Source of the DNA: an uncultured Enorma sp. | Lineage (GTDB): Bacteria > Actinomycetota > Coriobacteriia > Coriobacteriales > Coriobacteriaceae | DNA length: 6,827 nt | Assembly (NCBI GenBank): GCA_905210055.1 | Contig: CAJLVH010000109.1 | Span: 1-6,827, forward strand | Direction of reading: 5' to 3' | Program-made: the position numbers and the translations under genes | Shown here: positions 1 through 6,028 of the stretch, piece by piece | Layout of the letters: every line of letters starts with the position of its first letter | Position numbering within the stretch: the first letter of the stretch is position 1 | Notes under the pieces: model-generated | Told to the model about the DNA's origin: nothing | The model's input: only the letters and a program-made list of their open reading frames with translations | The model's database searches: none

Positions 1-445
1 CCGCCACGAACCCGGACGCGAGCGCGATGATAAGGTCGACGAGGCGCGGCGAGGTGCGCGCGAGCACCTGCGTATTCGTGCTCATATCAACATCTACGGG
101 AATGATCGCCGTGACCCCTACTGCCACGACGACGGCGATACCCATGCCGAGCGCCGTGAGCGCAAACGCTCTGAGCGCTTTCGCGGGACGCCCGATCGCG
201 ACCGCGAGCGCCGTTCCCAGCATGGGCGACATGAGCGGCGCCACGAGCATCGCGCCGATAATCGTCGTCGCAGAATCTGCTGCAACGCCCGCCGTGGCGA
301 TGATCGCCGCCACAACGAGCCGCATGAAGAACGAAGAGTACTGCCGCAGCGGCTCATCGATGCGAACGAACGTGGAGCGCTCCGCTTGCTCGAGCACCTC
401 CGGATCGAGCTCCCCACCCAGCAGCACCTGGCGAATTCGATTCAT
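1..445 (-). CDS. DUF389 family membrane protein, N-terminal 148 residues (cut by window edge)
   Basis: My translation from the ATG at 445-443 runs open to the window edge, giving 148 residues without a stop. After about 38 soluble residues come hydrophobic segments at roughly 40-58, 62-84 and 95-117, so this is a polytopic membrane protein. The signature IGAMLVAPLMSPMLG (residues 63-77) and the later ARTSPRLVDLIIALASG (129-145) match the DUF389/TIGR00341 family as I know it. Its members are multi-pass inner-membrane proteins of unproven function. The start is supported by GAGGGA about 4-5 bases upstream and by an N-terminus that fits the family. It lies 66 bp downstream of the DUF2130 gene on the same strand with no obvious terminator between them, so cotranscription is possible. 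The C-terminal part is outside the window. Family assignment is fairly sure; function is unknown. Confidence 0.85.
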   Translation of the reverse strand, partial: MNRIRQVLLGGELDPEVLEQAERSTFVRIDEPLRQYSSFFMRLVVAAIIATAGVAADSATTIIGAMLVAPLMSPMLGTALAVAIGRPAKALRAFALTALGMGIAVVVAVGVTAIIPVDVDMSTNTQVLARTSPRLVDLIIALASGFVA

Positions 446-511
446 ACTTCCCTCGCCGTCGACACGATGACAGCCAGTTCGAACGGATGGTATCAAACGG
501 GGTAAACCGCG

Positions 512-2122
512 CTATTCTTCGGTGGATTCCTCGCTCTCCTCGCGCGCGGCCTCGAACGCGGCCTTCATCGTGGGGTTCTTGAGCGTGAGCTTGCGGATGG
601 TGAGACCCTGCGCCTTGTCGTTCGCCAACCGCAGGTTGCGGTCGCTCGAAATGAGCGCCTCCTTGATCTTCTGCAGCTGGCCGATCGTCTTGTCGATACC
701 GTCGATCGCTTCGTTGAACTTACGGTTCGCGCGCTCGAAATTCGTGGAGAACCCGTTCTGGAACTCCTCAAGTTTCTTCTCGAAATTCGTGACATCGATG
801 TTCTGCTGGCGCAGGTTGGCGAGCTCCCGCTTGTAGTCCACCGCTTTTTGTGACGCGTTGCGCAGCAGCGTGATGAGCGGGATGAAGAACTGCGGGCGAA
901 TGACGTACATCTTGGGGTAGCGGTAACTCACGTCGACGATGCCCTCGTTGTAGAGCTCGCTATCGGGCTCGAGGAGCGACACGAGCACAGCGTACTCACA
1001 GCCTTTCTTGGTGCGATCGGCGTCGAGCTTGGCGAAGAACTCCTCGTTCTTGTGTCTCTTCGCCTTCGCCGTCTCGTCGTTCTCGTTTTTCATCTCGAAC
1101 ATGATGGAGATGAACTCGGTACCGTCTTCGGCGAAATCGCGGAAGATGAAGTCGCCCTTCGTGGGGTGGCTGTCGTCCTCGCCGGCCACGGCCTTGTTGT
1201 CCTTCTCGAAGAACGCGTTCGGGAACATGCCCATGCGCACCTTGTTGAACTCCGTTTCACAGTGCTGCTCGAGCGATTCGCCCACCATCTTGGTGGAAAG
1301 GCGCACCTTCATGTCGCGCAGGCGCTCAATCTCCTCGTCCCGCTGGCGAACAATCTCGCCATGCGCCTTATGCTCCTGCTCGAGCTCGAGGGCATGCGCC
1401 GCCTCCATCTGCTTGCGCTCGCTCTCGCGCAGCGCCTGCTCGCTCGCAAGTGCCGTGCGGGCCTCGTCGCGTTCGCGCTCCGCCGCGGCCACGGCACGGG
1501 TCACAGCGAGCTCGCGTTCCGCCTCGCCCGTCGCAAGGCGCTGCTTCAGCTCTGCAATCTGAGCATCTTTTGCCGAAATCCCCTCTTGCAGCTCGGCGCG
1601 CGCCTGCACCGCCTCGAGCTTCGCCGCGCCTTTGGCATCCTCGAGTTGGCGCTGCAGGCCATCGCAGGTGCGCTGCAATTCGGCGAGTTGCCTCTGGGCA
1701 TCTTCGCGGGCTTCGGCTGCCGCCTTGTCGCTTGCGAGCGCCTGCTCCGCGCGAGCCGCCTCAAGCTGCGCCTTGAGCTCGGCGATCTGAGAATCGCGCT
1801 TCGAGATGTCTTCGTTGAGCTCCTGGCGCGCCTCGATGGCTGCCTGCTTGCACGCGAGCTCGCGCTCAGATGTGGCACCGTCGAGCTGGGCGCGCAGCTT
1901 GGCAAGTTGAGCATCGCGATCCGAAACCTCCTGTTCGAGGGTGCTTCTCACCTGCCGTTCGGCAAGCTCGATCGCCTGTGCCCGCTCGCGCTCCATCGAG
2001 GCCTGGCGCTCCTCGAGCTGGCGTGTGAACTCCTTGTCGCGCACCTGGCGCACGATATCGGCGTAGCCGCTTTCGTCAACCTGGAATACGGTTCCGCACT
2101 TCGGACACTTGATCTCGTTCAT
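512..2122 (-). CDS. DUF2130 domain protein: coiled coil with PD-(D/E)XK-like core
   Basis: This is a 536-residue protein starting at the ATG at 2122-2120, with a strong SD (GGGGAGGAG) 8 bases upstream. The N-terminus has a CPKCG knuckle (C6, C9), half of a zinc ribbon. Residues about 25-275 form a long, charged Ala/Glu/Arg/Gln-rich coiled coil with internal repeats beginning near residues 67, 107 and 183. The conserved DUF2130 core spans about 275-425 (TKMVGESLEQHCETEFNKVR, later FIPLITLLRNAS). It is followed by a second helical region (about 427-505) and an acidic tail. Inside the core, D324 (KGDFIF), E343 and K345 (FEMKNE) have the spacing of a PD-(D/E)XK nuclease centre. That reading is my inference, although RmuC-type proteins show a similar coiled-coil plus nuclease-like layout. 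No signal peptide or membrane segment is seen, so it is probably cytoplasmic. The function of the family is not established. Confidence 0.9.
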   Translation of the reverse strand: MNEIKCPKCGTVFQVDESGYADIVRQVRDKEFTRQLEERQASMERERAQAIELAERQVRSTLEQEVSDRDAQLAKLRAQLDGATSERELACKQAAIEARQELNEDISKRDSQIAELKAQLEAARAEQALASDKAAAEAREDAQRQLAELQRTCDGLQRQLEDAKGAAKLEAVQARAELQEGISAKDAQIAELKQRLATGEAERELAVTRAVAAAERERDEARTALASEQALRESERKQMEAAHALELEQEHKAHGEIVRQRDEEIERLRDMKVRLSTKMVGESLEQHCETEFNKVRMGMFPNAFFEKDNKAVAGEDDSHPTKGDFIFRDFAEDGTEFISIMFEMKNENDETAKAKRHKNEEFFAKLDADRTKKGCEYAVLVSLLEPDSELYNEGIVDVSYRYPKMYVIRPQFFIPLITLLRNASQKAVDYKRELANLRQQNIDVTNFEKKLEEFQNGFSTNFERANRKFNEAIDGIDKTIGQLQKIKEALISSDRNLRLANDKAQGLTIRKLTLKNPTMKAAFEAAREESEESTEE

Positions 2123-2173
2123 GAGCTCGCTCCTCCCCGGCGCGTCGCACCGGCATCCGCTATCCCGCTATGT

Positions 2174-2203
2174 ATGGTAGCCTATCGCGCCGTGCGGACA
2201 GAA
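2174..2203 (-). promoter_or_regulatory. Possible promoter for the DUF2130 gene
   Basis: On the minus strand TACCAT (2179-2174) could be a -10 element, four of six bases matching consensus. It lies 18 bases after a poor -35 candidate TTCTGT (2203-2198). Transcription would begin near 2167, giving a leader of about 45 bases that carries the SD. The -35 match is weak, so this is only a candidate. I see no gene in the 173 bp between the patatin stop and the DUF2130 start. Confidence 0.25.
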
Positions 2204-2263
2204 TGGGAGTCGCGATGGTGCATCAAGAGGCTCGTTTCAAAGGTGGGTGCAACGCGAGACCGC

Positions 2264-2290
2264 GGTGATGCCCGATGCCAGATCATCACC
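2264..2290 (-). terminator. Weak hairpin after the patatin gene
   Basis: A perfect 7-bp inverted repeat (GGTGATG and CATCACC) with a 13-base loop starts about 5 bases after the patatin stop codon. It could mark the transcript end. There is no T-run after it, so it is not a standard Rho-independent terminator and may be incidental. Confidence 0.25.
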
Positions 2291-2295
2291 TCGAT

Positions 2296-3237
2296 TTAGG
2301 CCAGGTACTCCTTGAGCGCCGCAAGCGTCGCCGCGCCGTCGCGCCGGCCGACCTCATAGACGCGCTCGAGCTCCGCAGGATCCTTGATCGAGATAGGCAC
2401 TTTCACCGACTCGCTCGGCCTGATCACGAATACCTTGCCCGCGCGCTCGAGCTCTGCAAGCTCGTCGAGCTGCGCATTGTAACGCTCGTGACGGTTCGCC
2501 AAAAGCTCCACGAGCGCAGGGTAGCGCCGCAGCATCACGCGGAGCACCGGCATGAGGCTGTTCGGCTCCTTTCGATACCCCTCCGGTTGCGTGCACAGCA
2601 CCACGCAGCGCTCATATCCCTGGTTGAGCATCCAGCGGAAGGGAATCGAGTCCGCCGTGCCGCCGTCCAGGAGCTTTCGCCCCTCGAGCTCGACAGGACG
2701 CGCAAGCCCGGGGATCGCCGAGGATGCACGCATCCACTCCACGTCGGTTGCATCGCCGGCGTTCATGTCGTGATACACCGCCTCGCCCGTCTCGATGTCC
2801 GTCGCGACGCCCGTGAAACGCATAGGGTTCGCGGCATAGGTCGGCTTGTCGAAGATGTCGAGCTCCCAGGGCAGACGCCCGAACGAGAAGTCGCGATTGA
2901 AGTAATTCCCTGTAGTGAGAAGGCTTTTGAGCCCCATGTACCGCGGGTCTTGGCAGAATCGCACGTTATAGCGGAGCGCGCGCCCCACTTGGCAGGACTT
3001 GTAATTGCAGCCGAACGTCGTACCCGCAGAGACGCCCACCACATGCGTGGCGAAGATTCCCTCTTCAAGCCATGTATCGAACACACCCTCAGTGTAGAGG
3101 CCGCGGAAGCCGCCGCCTTCGAACACCATGCCCGTCGTGTGCGCGGGCGGCGCGAACGTCTGATGCTCATCGGGGGTTTTCACGTCTGAAATCATGTAGT
3201 CGCCGCCGCTTTTGGCAGCCCGTTTGTCATTCGTCAT
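2296..3237 (-). CDS. Patatin-like phospholipase (YjjU type)
   Basis: This is a 313-residue patatin-fold hydrolase, a family with a Ser-Asp dyad that acts on phospholipid or other acyl esters. All the expected motifs are present: oxyanion loop GGGFRG (41-46), nucleophile elbow GVSAG (68-72, Ser70), the SSAIPG stretch (172-177) and DGG with the catalytic Asp191. It should therefore be active. There is no signal peptide or membrane segment, so it is probably cytosolic or peripheral to the membrane. Length and motif spacing fit the bacterial YjjU-like branch; true substrates are not known. The ATG at 3237 is chosen to give the full frame, but its SD is weak (GAGGCG, about 13 bases away). The ATG at 3195 (residue 15) is an alternative and leaves all motifs intact. 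It is divergent from the two-component system and 173 bp upstream of the DUF2130 gene on the same strand. Confidence 0.92.
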   Translation of the reverse strand: MTNDKRAAKSGGDYMISDVKTPDEHQTFAPPAHTTGMVFEGGGFRGLYTEGVFDTWLEEGIFATHVVGVSAGTTFGCNYKSCQVGRALRYNVRFCQDPRYMGLKSLLTTGNYFNRDFSFGRLPWELDIFDKPTYAANPMRFTGVATDIETGEAVYHDMNAGDATDVEWMRASSAIPGLARPVELEGRKLLDGGTADSIPFRWMLNQGYERCVVLCTQPEGYRKEPNSLMPVLRVMLRRYPALVELLANRHERYNAQLDELAELERAGKVFVIRPSESVKVPISIKDPAELERVYEVGRRDGAATLAALKEYLA

Positions 3238-3269
3238 GTCTTGAAATTCGCCTCGATTCTCACGGACTA

Positions 3270-3300
3270 TTGAGTATACCCCTCAAAACCGTCAAGACGG
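3270..3300 (-). promoter_or_regulatory. Candidate patatin promoter with two inverted repeats
   Basis: On the minus strand TATACT (3278-3273) matches the -10 consensus at five of six bases and would place the transcript start about 30 bases before the ATG at 3237. TTGACG (3295-3290) looks like a -35 but is only 11 bases away, too close to pair with this -10. The -10 lies inside an inverted repeat (TTGAG at 3270-3274, CTCAA at 3282-3286). The TTGACG lies inside a second one, CCGTCAAGACGG (3289-3300). Both could be operator half-sites; the regulator is unknown. Confidence 0.4.
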
Positions 3301-3420
3301 AACAGGCTCGACATTGAGGATTCGCCATCGGGGACGGGCGCGACAGCGGCGCTGCATCTCTTAATTCTTTCTTATCGGTGTGGAGTACCCATGGCAGAGT
3401 GCTCCCGCGCTCCCCCACCT

Positions 3421-3429
3421 TGCTACAAT
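3421..3429 (+). promoter_or_regulatory. Extended -10 promoter for the two-component operon
   Basis: TGCTACAAT fits an extended -10 (TGn followed by TACAAT, five of six bases). No good -35 lies 16-18 bases upstream, which is typical of promoters that rely on the TGn element. The start would fall near 3436, leaving a leader of only about 17 bases, just enough for the SD AAGGGGG (3441-3447). An AT-rich patch lies further upstream at 3361-3376. The rest of the 215-bp divergent region holds no convincing gene. Confidence 0.5.
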
Positions 3430-3452
3430 CGCGGCACGTGAAGGGGGTATCC

Positions 3453-4202
3453 ATGGCAACCGTGCTCATCGCAGAGGATGATAAGGACATCGTGGAGCTG
3501 CTGCGGCTCTACATCTCGGGCAGCGGCTACGATGTGCTCGCTTCCAACGACGGCGAGCAGGCGCTCGAACTCGCGCGCGAGCAGCATGTCGACATCGCCC
3601 TCGTCGACATCATGATGCCGCGCATGAACGGCTATGATTTCATCAAGGCGCTCCGCCGCGAGAGCGGCATTCCCGTCATCATCATCTCGGCGCGCTCACA
3701 GCCGGCCGATAAGATCGTGGGGCTCGACGCCGGGGCAGACGGGTTCATCCCAAAACCCTTCGACCCGCTCGAAGTCACCGCGCTCATCCGCGCCATGCTC
3801 AGGCGCGCTAATGGCACAAACGCCCCAGAAAGCGACAACTCCTCCGCAAGCATCGTCGAGCTCCCATCCGCGCAGCGCACCGTCCCAATGCAGCAAGAGC
3901 CCGCAGACGCCCTCATCGCGGGCGACCTCATCTTCGACAAAGCCCGCTTCCTGCTCACCAAGCGCGGCGAAACCGTCCCGCTCACCGCGGCCGAGCTCAA
4001 GATCATGGCCGCCCTCATGGCGGCACCCGGCCGGGTGTTCGACAAGGCGCAGCTCTATGCCCAGATCAGCGGAGAACCCTTTGGCGGGGAGTCGAGCGTG
4101 ATGGTGCACATCTCGAACATCCGCGCCAAACTCGAAGACGACCCGCTCCACCCCCGCTATATCGAAACCGTCCGTGGCATTGGATACCGATTCAATGGAT
4201 AA
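3453..4202 (+). CDS. OmpR/PhoB-family response regulator
   Basis: This 249-residue DNA-binding response regulator is the cytoplasmic output partner of the histidine kinase that follows. The receiver domain (about 3-117) has the acidic pair D9/D10, phosphoacceptor D52 in VDIMMPRMNG, switch residue S79 and K101 in the KPF motif. The usual switch Tyr is Phe98. The C-terminal winged-helix domain (about 155-247) has the family pattern: LTAAELKIMAALMAAPGRVF, then VMVHISNIRAKLEDDP and the closing ETVRGIGYRF. The linker (about 118-155) is long and rich in Ser, Pro and Gln. The ATG at 3453 is chosen because AAGGGGG sits 5 bases upstream and the conserved first strand (TVLIAEDD) starts at residue 3. 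An in-frame upstream start at 3378 would add a non-homologous tail. The stop overlaps the kinase ATG by 8 bp, implying translational coupling. Target genes cannot be read from the sequence. Confidence 0.95.
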   Translation: MATVLIAEDDKDIVELLRLYISGSGYDVLASNDGEQALELAREQHVDIALVDIMMPRMNGYDFIKALRRESGIPVIIISARSQPADKIVGLDAGADGFIPKPFDPLEVTALIRAMLRRANGTNAPESDNSSASIVELPSAQRTVPMQQEPADALIAGDLIFDKARFLLTKRGETVPLTAAELKIMAALMAAPGRVFDKAQLYAQISGEPFGGESSVMVHISNIRAKLEDDPLHPRYIETVRGIGYRFNG

Positions 4203-5844
4203 CTTCTTTCTTCGTGCCCGTACCTGGGCATCTGAACACTTCGCTCGCGCCTCGAGCAGCCTCGCGCGGCGCTGCCTGGCCTGCATCGTCATATACGCCG
4301 TGCTGCTCCTCGCCCTCGTCGCAGGCGTCACGGTCATAAGCGACACGCGCCTCGCAAACGCCTTCCCCACCATGGAAACCGTCCTGACCTACGAGACCGC
4401 CCTCGAGCACGACCGCTTCAACGAGCTCGACACCCCCGAGCTCGCCTCGTGCGGCATCGCGATCTTCGACGCGCGCGGCGCCAGGCTCTACGCCTCGAGC
4501 GAGAAGGTCGCCGAGCGCATCCTTTCGAGCGACCTCGAGATGATCAACGACTACGAGGACAATCAGTTCTACGAAGTCCTGCTTGAAGATAACGACGGCT
4601 CCACGCGCTACCGCATCACGCTCTGCGGACACGACGGTGAATCCGGCATGATGGATGCCGACGCCTGGTGCGTCCTCGACGAAGACCTTACGGTGGTCGA
4701 AGGCGACCTCTTCGCCGACCGCGGCCAGCTCACGCAGCGCGAATTCGACTTCATCAAGGGCGCCTACAACGCCCGCATGGCGGTCGAGCGCTACGACTAC
4801 ACCACCGTCTCGGGAGCGGGACGCACGCTCGTGCTCGTCTCGCCGCTCGTCACCGACGCGTCGTTCGCGCGTGCGGTCGCGGAGGCCAACCGCCTCTGGC
4901 TCTATGCCATACCCGTAGCAATCGTCCTCACCGGCGGCGCAGCGTGGTACCTCGTGCACCAGATGAAGCGCGTGACGCTCCCCCTCGACCGGGCGATCGA
5001 CGCCTACCGAGCAGACGGGGGCGGTGACGGCATCGCGCGGGCGAAGGAGGCCGAAAAGACCATCCCCATCGAGCTCGCGCCCGTCTACCGCAATTTCATC
5101 GGCCTCATGGACATGCTGCGCGACGCCCGCGACGGCCAGAAGCGCATCGTCGCCGACCTCTCGCACGACCTCAAGACGCCGCTCGCCGTGCTCTACGGCT
5201 ATGCCATGGCGTTTTGCGACGGGCGCGTCCCCGAAGAGGATGAACAGCGCTACTACCGCATCATCGCCGAGAAATCGCTCGCCGCAAGCGAGCTCATCGA
5301 CACGCTCGCAGCTTACGCGAAGATGGACCACCCCGATTACATCCCGCACCTCGAGCGGCGGCACGCGGGCGAACTGCTACGTGATATCGCACATGAGGCG
5401 ACGTCTGTTGCCGAACAGTCCGGCTGCAGCGTCGAGGTGAAGCTGCCGAACGCCGCGGCCGAGGAACTTCCTCCCATACTCGTGGACGAGCAGCTGTTCC
5501 GCCGCGCCTTGCTCAACCTGGTGGGCAACGCATGCCAGCACAACCCCGCGGGAACGCAGGTTGTCATCTTCTGCGAGCGCGTGCCCGCCGCAAGCCCGCG
5601 CGACGAGCTCGTGCGCATCTCGGTCGCCGATACCGGAAGCGGTATCGCGCCCGAGATTGCCGACACGCTCTTCGACCCGTTCGTGACCCGCAACACAGCC
5701 CGCACCTCGAACGCGGGCACCGGGCTCGGGCTCGCCATCACGCAGAAGTGCATTAGCCTCATGAGCGGCACGATCTATGTGGCGAAGAGACCGCGCGAGG
5801 GCTTCGCCACGGAGTTCGTCATCGACCTGCCCGTCGCGCCGTGA
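4195..5844 (+). CDS. Membrane sensor histidine kinase with acidic ectodomain
   Basis: This 549-residue kinase (counting from the ATG at 4195) autophosphorylates on His and passes phosphate to the preceding regulator. It has two membrane segments (about 29-49 and 236-254) around an extracytoplasmic domain of about 187 residues. A HAMP-like linker follows, then HisKA with SHDLKTPL (His324; the DxxT element suggests phosphatase activity too). The ATPase domain has the N box NLVGNACQHN (441-450), G1 DTGSG (479-483), F box FDPF (493-496) and G2 GTGLGL (508-513). All catalytic boxes look intact. The ectodomain is very acidic, especially about 103-173 (20 Asp/Glu against 4 Lys/Arg), and has three Cys. 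I did not recognise a named sensor fold in it. The ATG at 4195 overlaps the regulator stop; a GTG at 4174 is an alternative start. Neither has a clear SD, consistent with coupling. Confidence 0.95.
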   Translation: MDNFFLRARTWASEHFARASSSLARRCLACIVIYAVLLLALVAGVTVISDTRLANAFPTMETVLTYETALEHDRFNELDTPELASCGIAIFDARGARLYASSEKVAERILSSDLEMINDYEDNQFYEVLLEDNDGSTRYRITLCGHDGESGMMDADAWCVLDEDLTVVEGDLFADRGQLTQREFDFIKGAYNARMAVERYDYTTVSGAGRTLVLVSPLVTDASFARAVAEANRLWLYAIPVAIVLTGGAAWYLVHQMKRVTLPLDRAIDAYRADGGGDGIARAKEAEKTIPIELAPVYRNFIGLMDMLRDARDGQKRIVADLSHDLKTPLAVLYGYAMAFCDGRVPEEDEQRYYRIIAEKSLAASELIDTLAAYAKMDHPDYIPHLERRHAGELLRDIAHEATSVAEQSGCSVEVKLPNAAAEELPPILVDEQLFRRALLNLVGNACQHNPAGTQVVIFCERVPAASPRDELVRISVADTGSGIAPEIADTLFDPFVTRNTARTSNAGTGLGLAITQKCISLMSGTIYVAKRPREGFATEFVIDLPVAP

Positions 5845-5846
5845 GC

Positions 5847-5885
5847 ACGGCGGGTTAAGACGCTGCCCCCGCCATTAACCCCCGT
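5847..5885 (+). terminator. Bulged hairpin after the kinase stop
   Basis: Starting 3 bases after the kinase stop, ACGGCGGGTTAA (5847-5858) pairs with TTAACCCCCGT (5875-5885). They form an 11-bp stem with one bulged C at 5851 and a 16-base loop. Position and strength suit a transcription end or pause site for the two-component operon. No T-run follows, so it may instead be an RNA-stability element or an operator. Confidence 0.4.
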
Positions 5886-5887
5886 CC

Positions 5888-5911
5888 CCATTGGCTGGTT
5901 GCCATTGGCTG
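5888..5911 (+). repeat. 10-bp direct repeat in the ligase leader
   Basis: CCATTGGCTG occurs at 5888-5897 and again at 5902-5911, exactly 14 bases from start to start. Paired direct repeats of this size are a common form of site for OmpR-type regulators, although their usual spacing is closer to 10-11 bases. Binding by the neighbouring regulator is only a guess. Confidence 0.5.
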
Positions 5912-5920
5912 ACGCTCCGC

Positions 5921-5980
5921 AGGCTCTCGCGAGCCTAAAGAAACCTTTAGGAAGCGCTCAGGGTCGCTGAAGGTTCGCTT
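5921..5980 (+). promoter_or_regulatory. Cluster of overlapping stem-loops in the ligase leader
   Basis: Stem A is AGGCTC/GAGCCT with a 4-base loop (5921-5936). Stem B is CCTAAAG/CTTTAGG with a 4-base loop (5934-5951); it shares bases 5934-5936 with stem A. Stem D pairs AAGCG with CGCTT around an inner TCAG/CTGA (5952-5980). AACCTT (5942-5947) can also pair with AAGGTT (5970-5975), which competes with B. Mutually exclusive stems suggest an attenuator-like leader or a dispersed palindromic repeat. I recognise no known riboswitch or T-box consensus. Confidence 0.4.
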
Positions 5981-5986
5981 CGCATA

Positions 5987-6022
5987 CTTCTTAAGTCGAA
6001 TCAGAAGAAACGACTTGGGAGG
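5987..6022 (+). promoter_or_regulatory. Hairpin sequestering the ligase ribosome binding site
   Basis: Bases 5987-5998 pair with 6011-6022 in 12 consecutive pairs (9 Watson-Crick, 3 G-U) around a 12-base A-rich loop. The 3' arm ends in GGGAGG (6017-6022), the strong SD lying 6 bases before the ATG at 6029, so the whole SD is buried when the hairpin forms. The 5' arm, CTTCTTAAGTCG, acts as an anti-SD. Part of it (TTCTT, 5988-5992) can instead pair with AAGAA in the loop (6005-6009), which would free the SD. This looks like translational control, with the trigger unknown. Confidence 0.5.
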
Positions 6023-6028
6023 AAGCCC

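Noticed and set aside
27..470. 147-codon open frame on the plus strand
   Set aside because: It is antisense to the DUF389 gene; the Ala/Thr/Ser-rich product reflects composition only.
1052..2299. 415-codon open frame on the plus strand
   Set aside because: It is antisense to the DUF2130 gene, has no clear SD and no recognisable domain. The GC-rich, repetitive coiled-coil code keeps opposite frames free of stops.
2275..3189. 304-codon open frame on the plus strand
   Set aside because: It is a shadow of the patatin gene, with low-complexity Arg/His-rich sequence and no domain.
3391..3441. 16-codon upstream ORF with GGAG before its ATG, ending at the regulator SD
   Set aside because: The likely -10 of the operon (3424-3429) lies inside it, so the mapped-out transcript would not carry it. 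It would matter only if transcription starts further upstream.
3389..3458. 8-bp direct repeat CCATGGCA at 3389-3396 and 3451-3458
   Set aside because: It is short, and one copy is the regulator start codon context; chance is the simplest explanation.
4192..5364. 390-codon open frame on the minus strand
   Set aside because: It is antisense to the histidine kinase, whose motifs are all intact on the plus strand. The product shows no family signature.
5845..6028. T-box or other known riboswitch before the ligase
   Set aside because: I could not find a T-box sequence (TGGNACCGCG-like) or another class consensus. The pairing seen is described instead as an unclassified leader.
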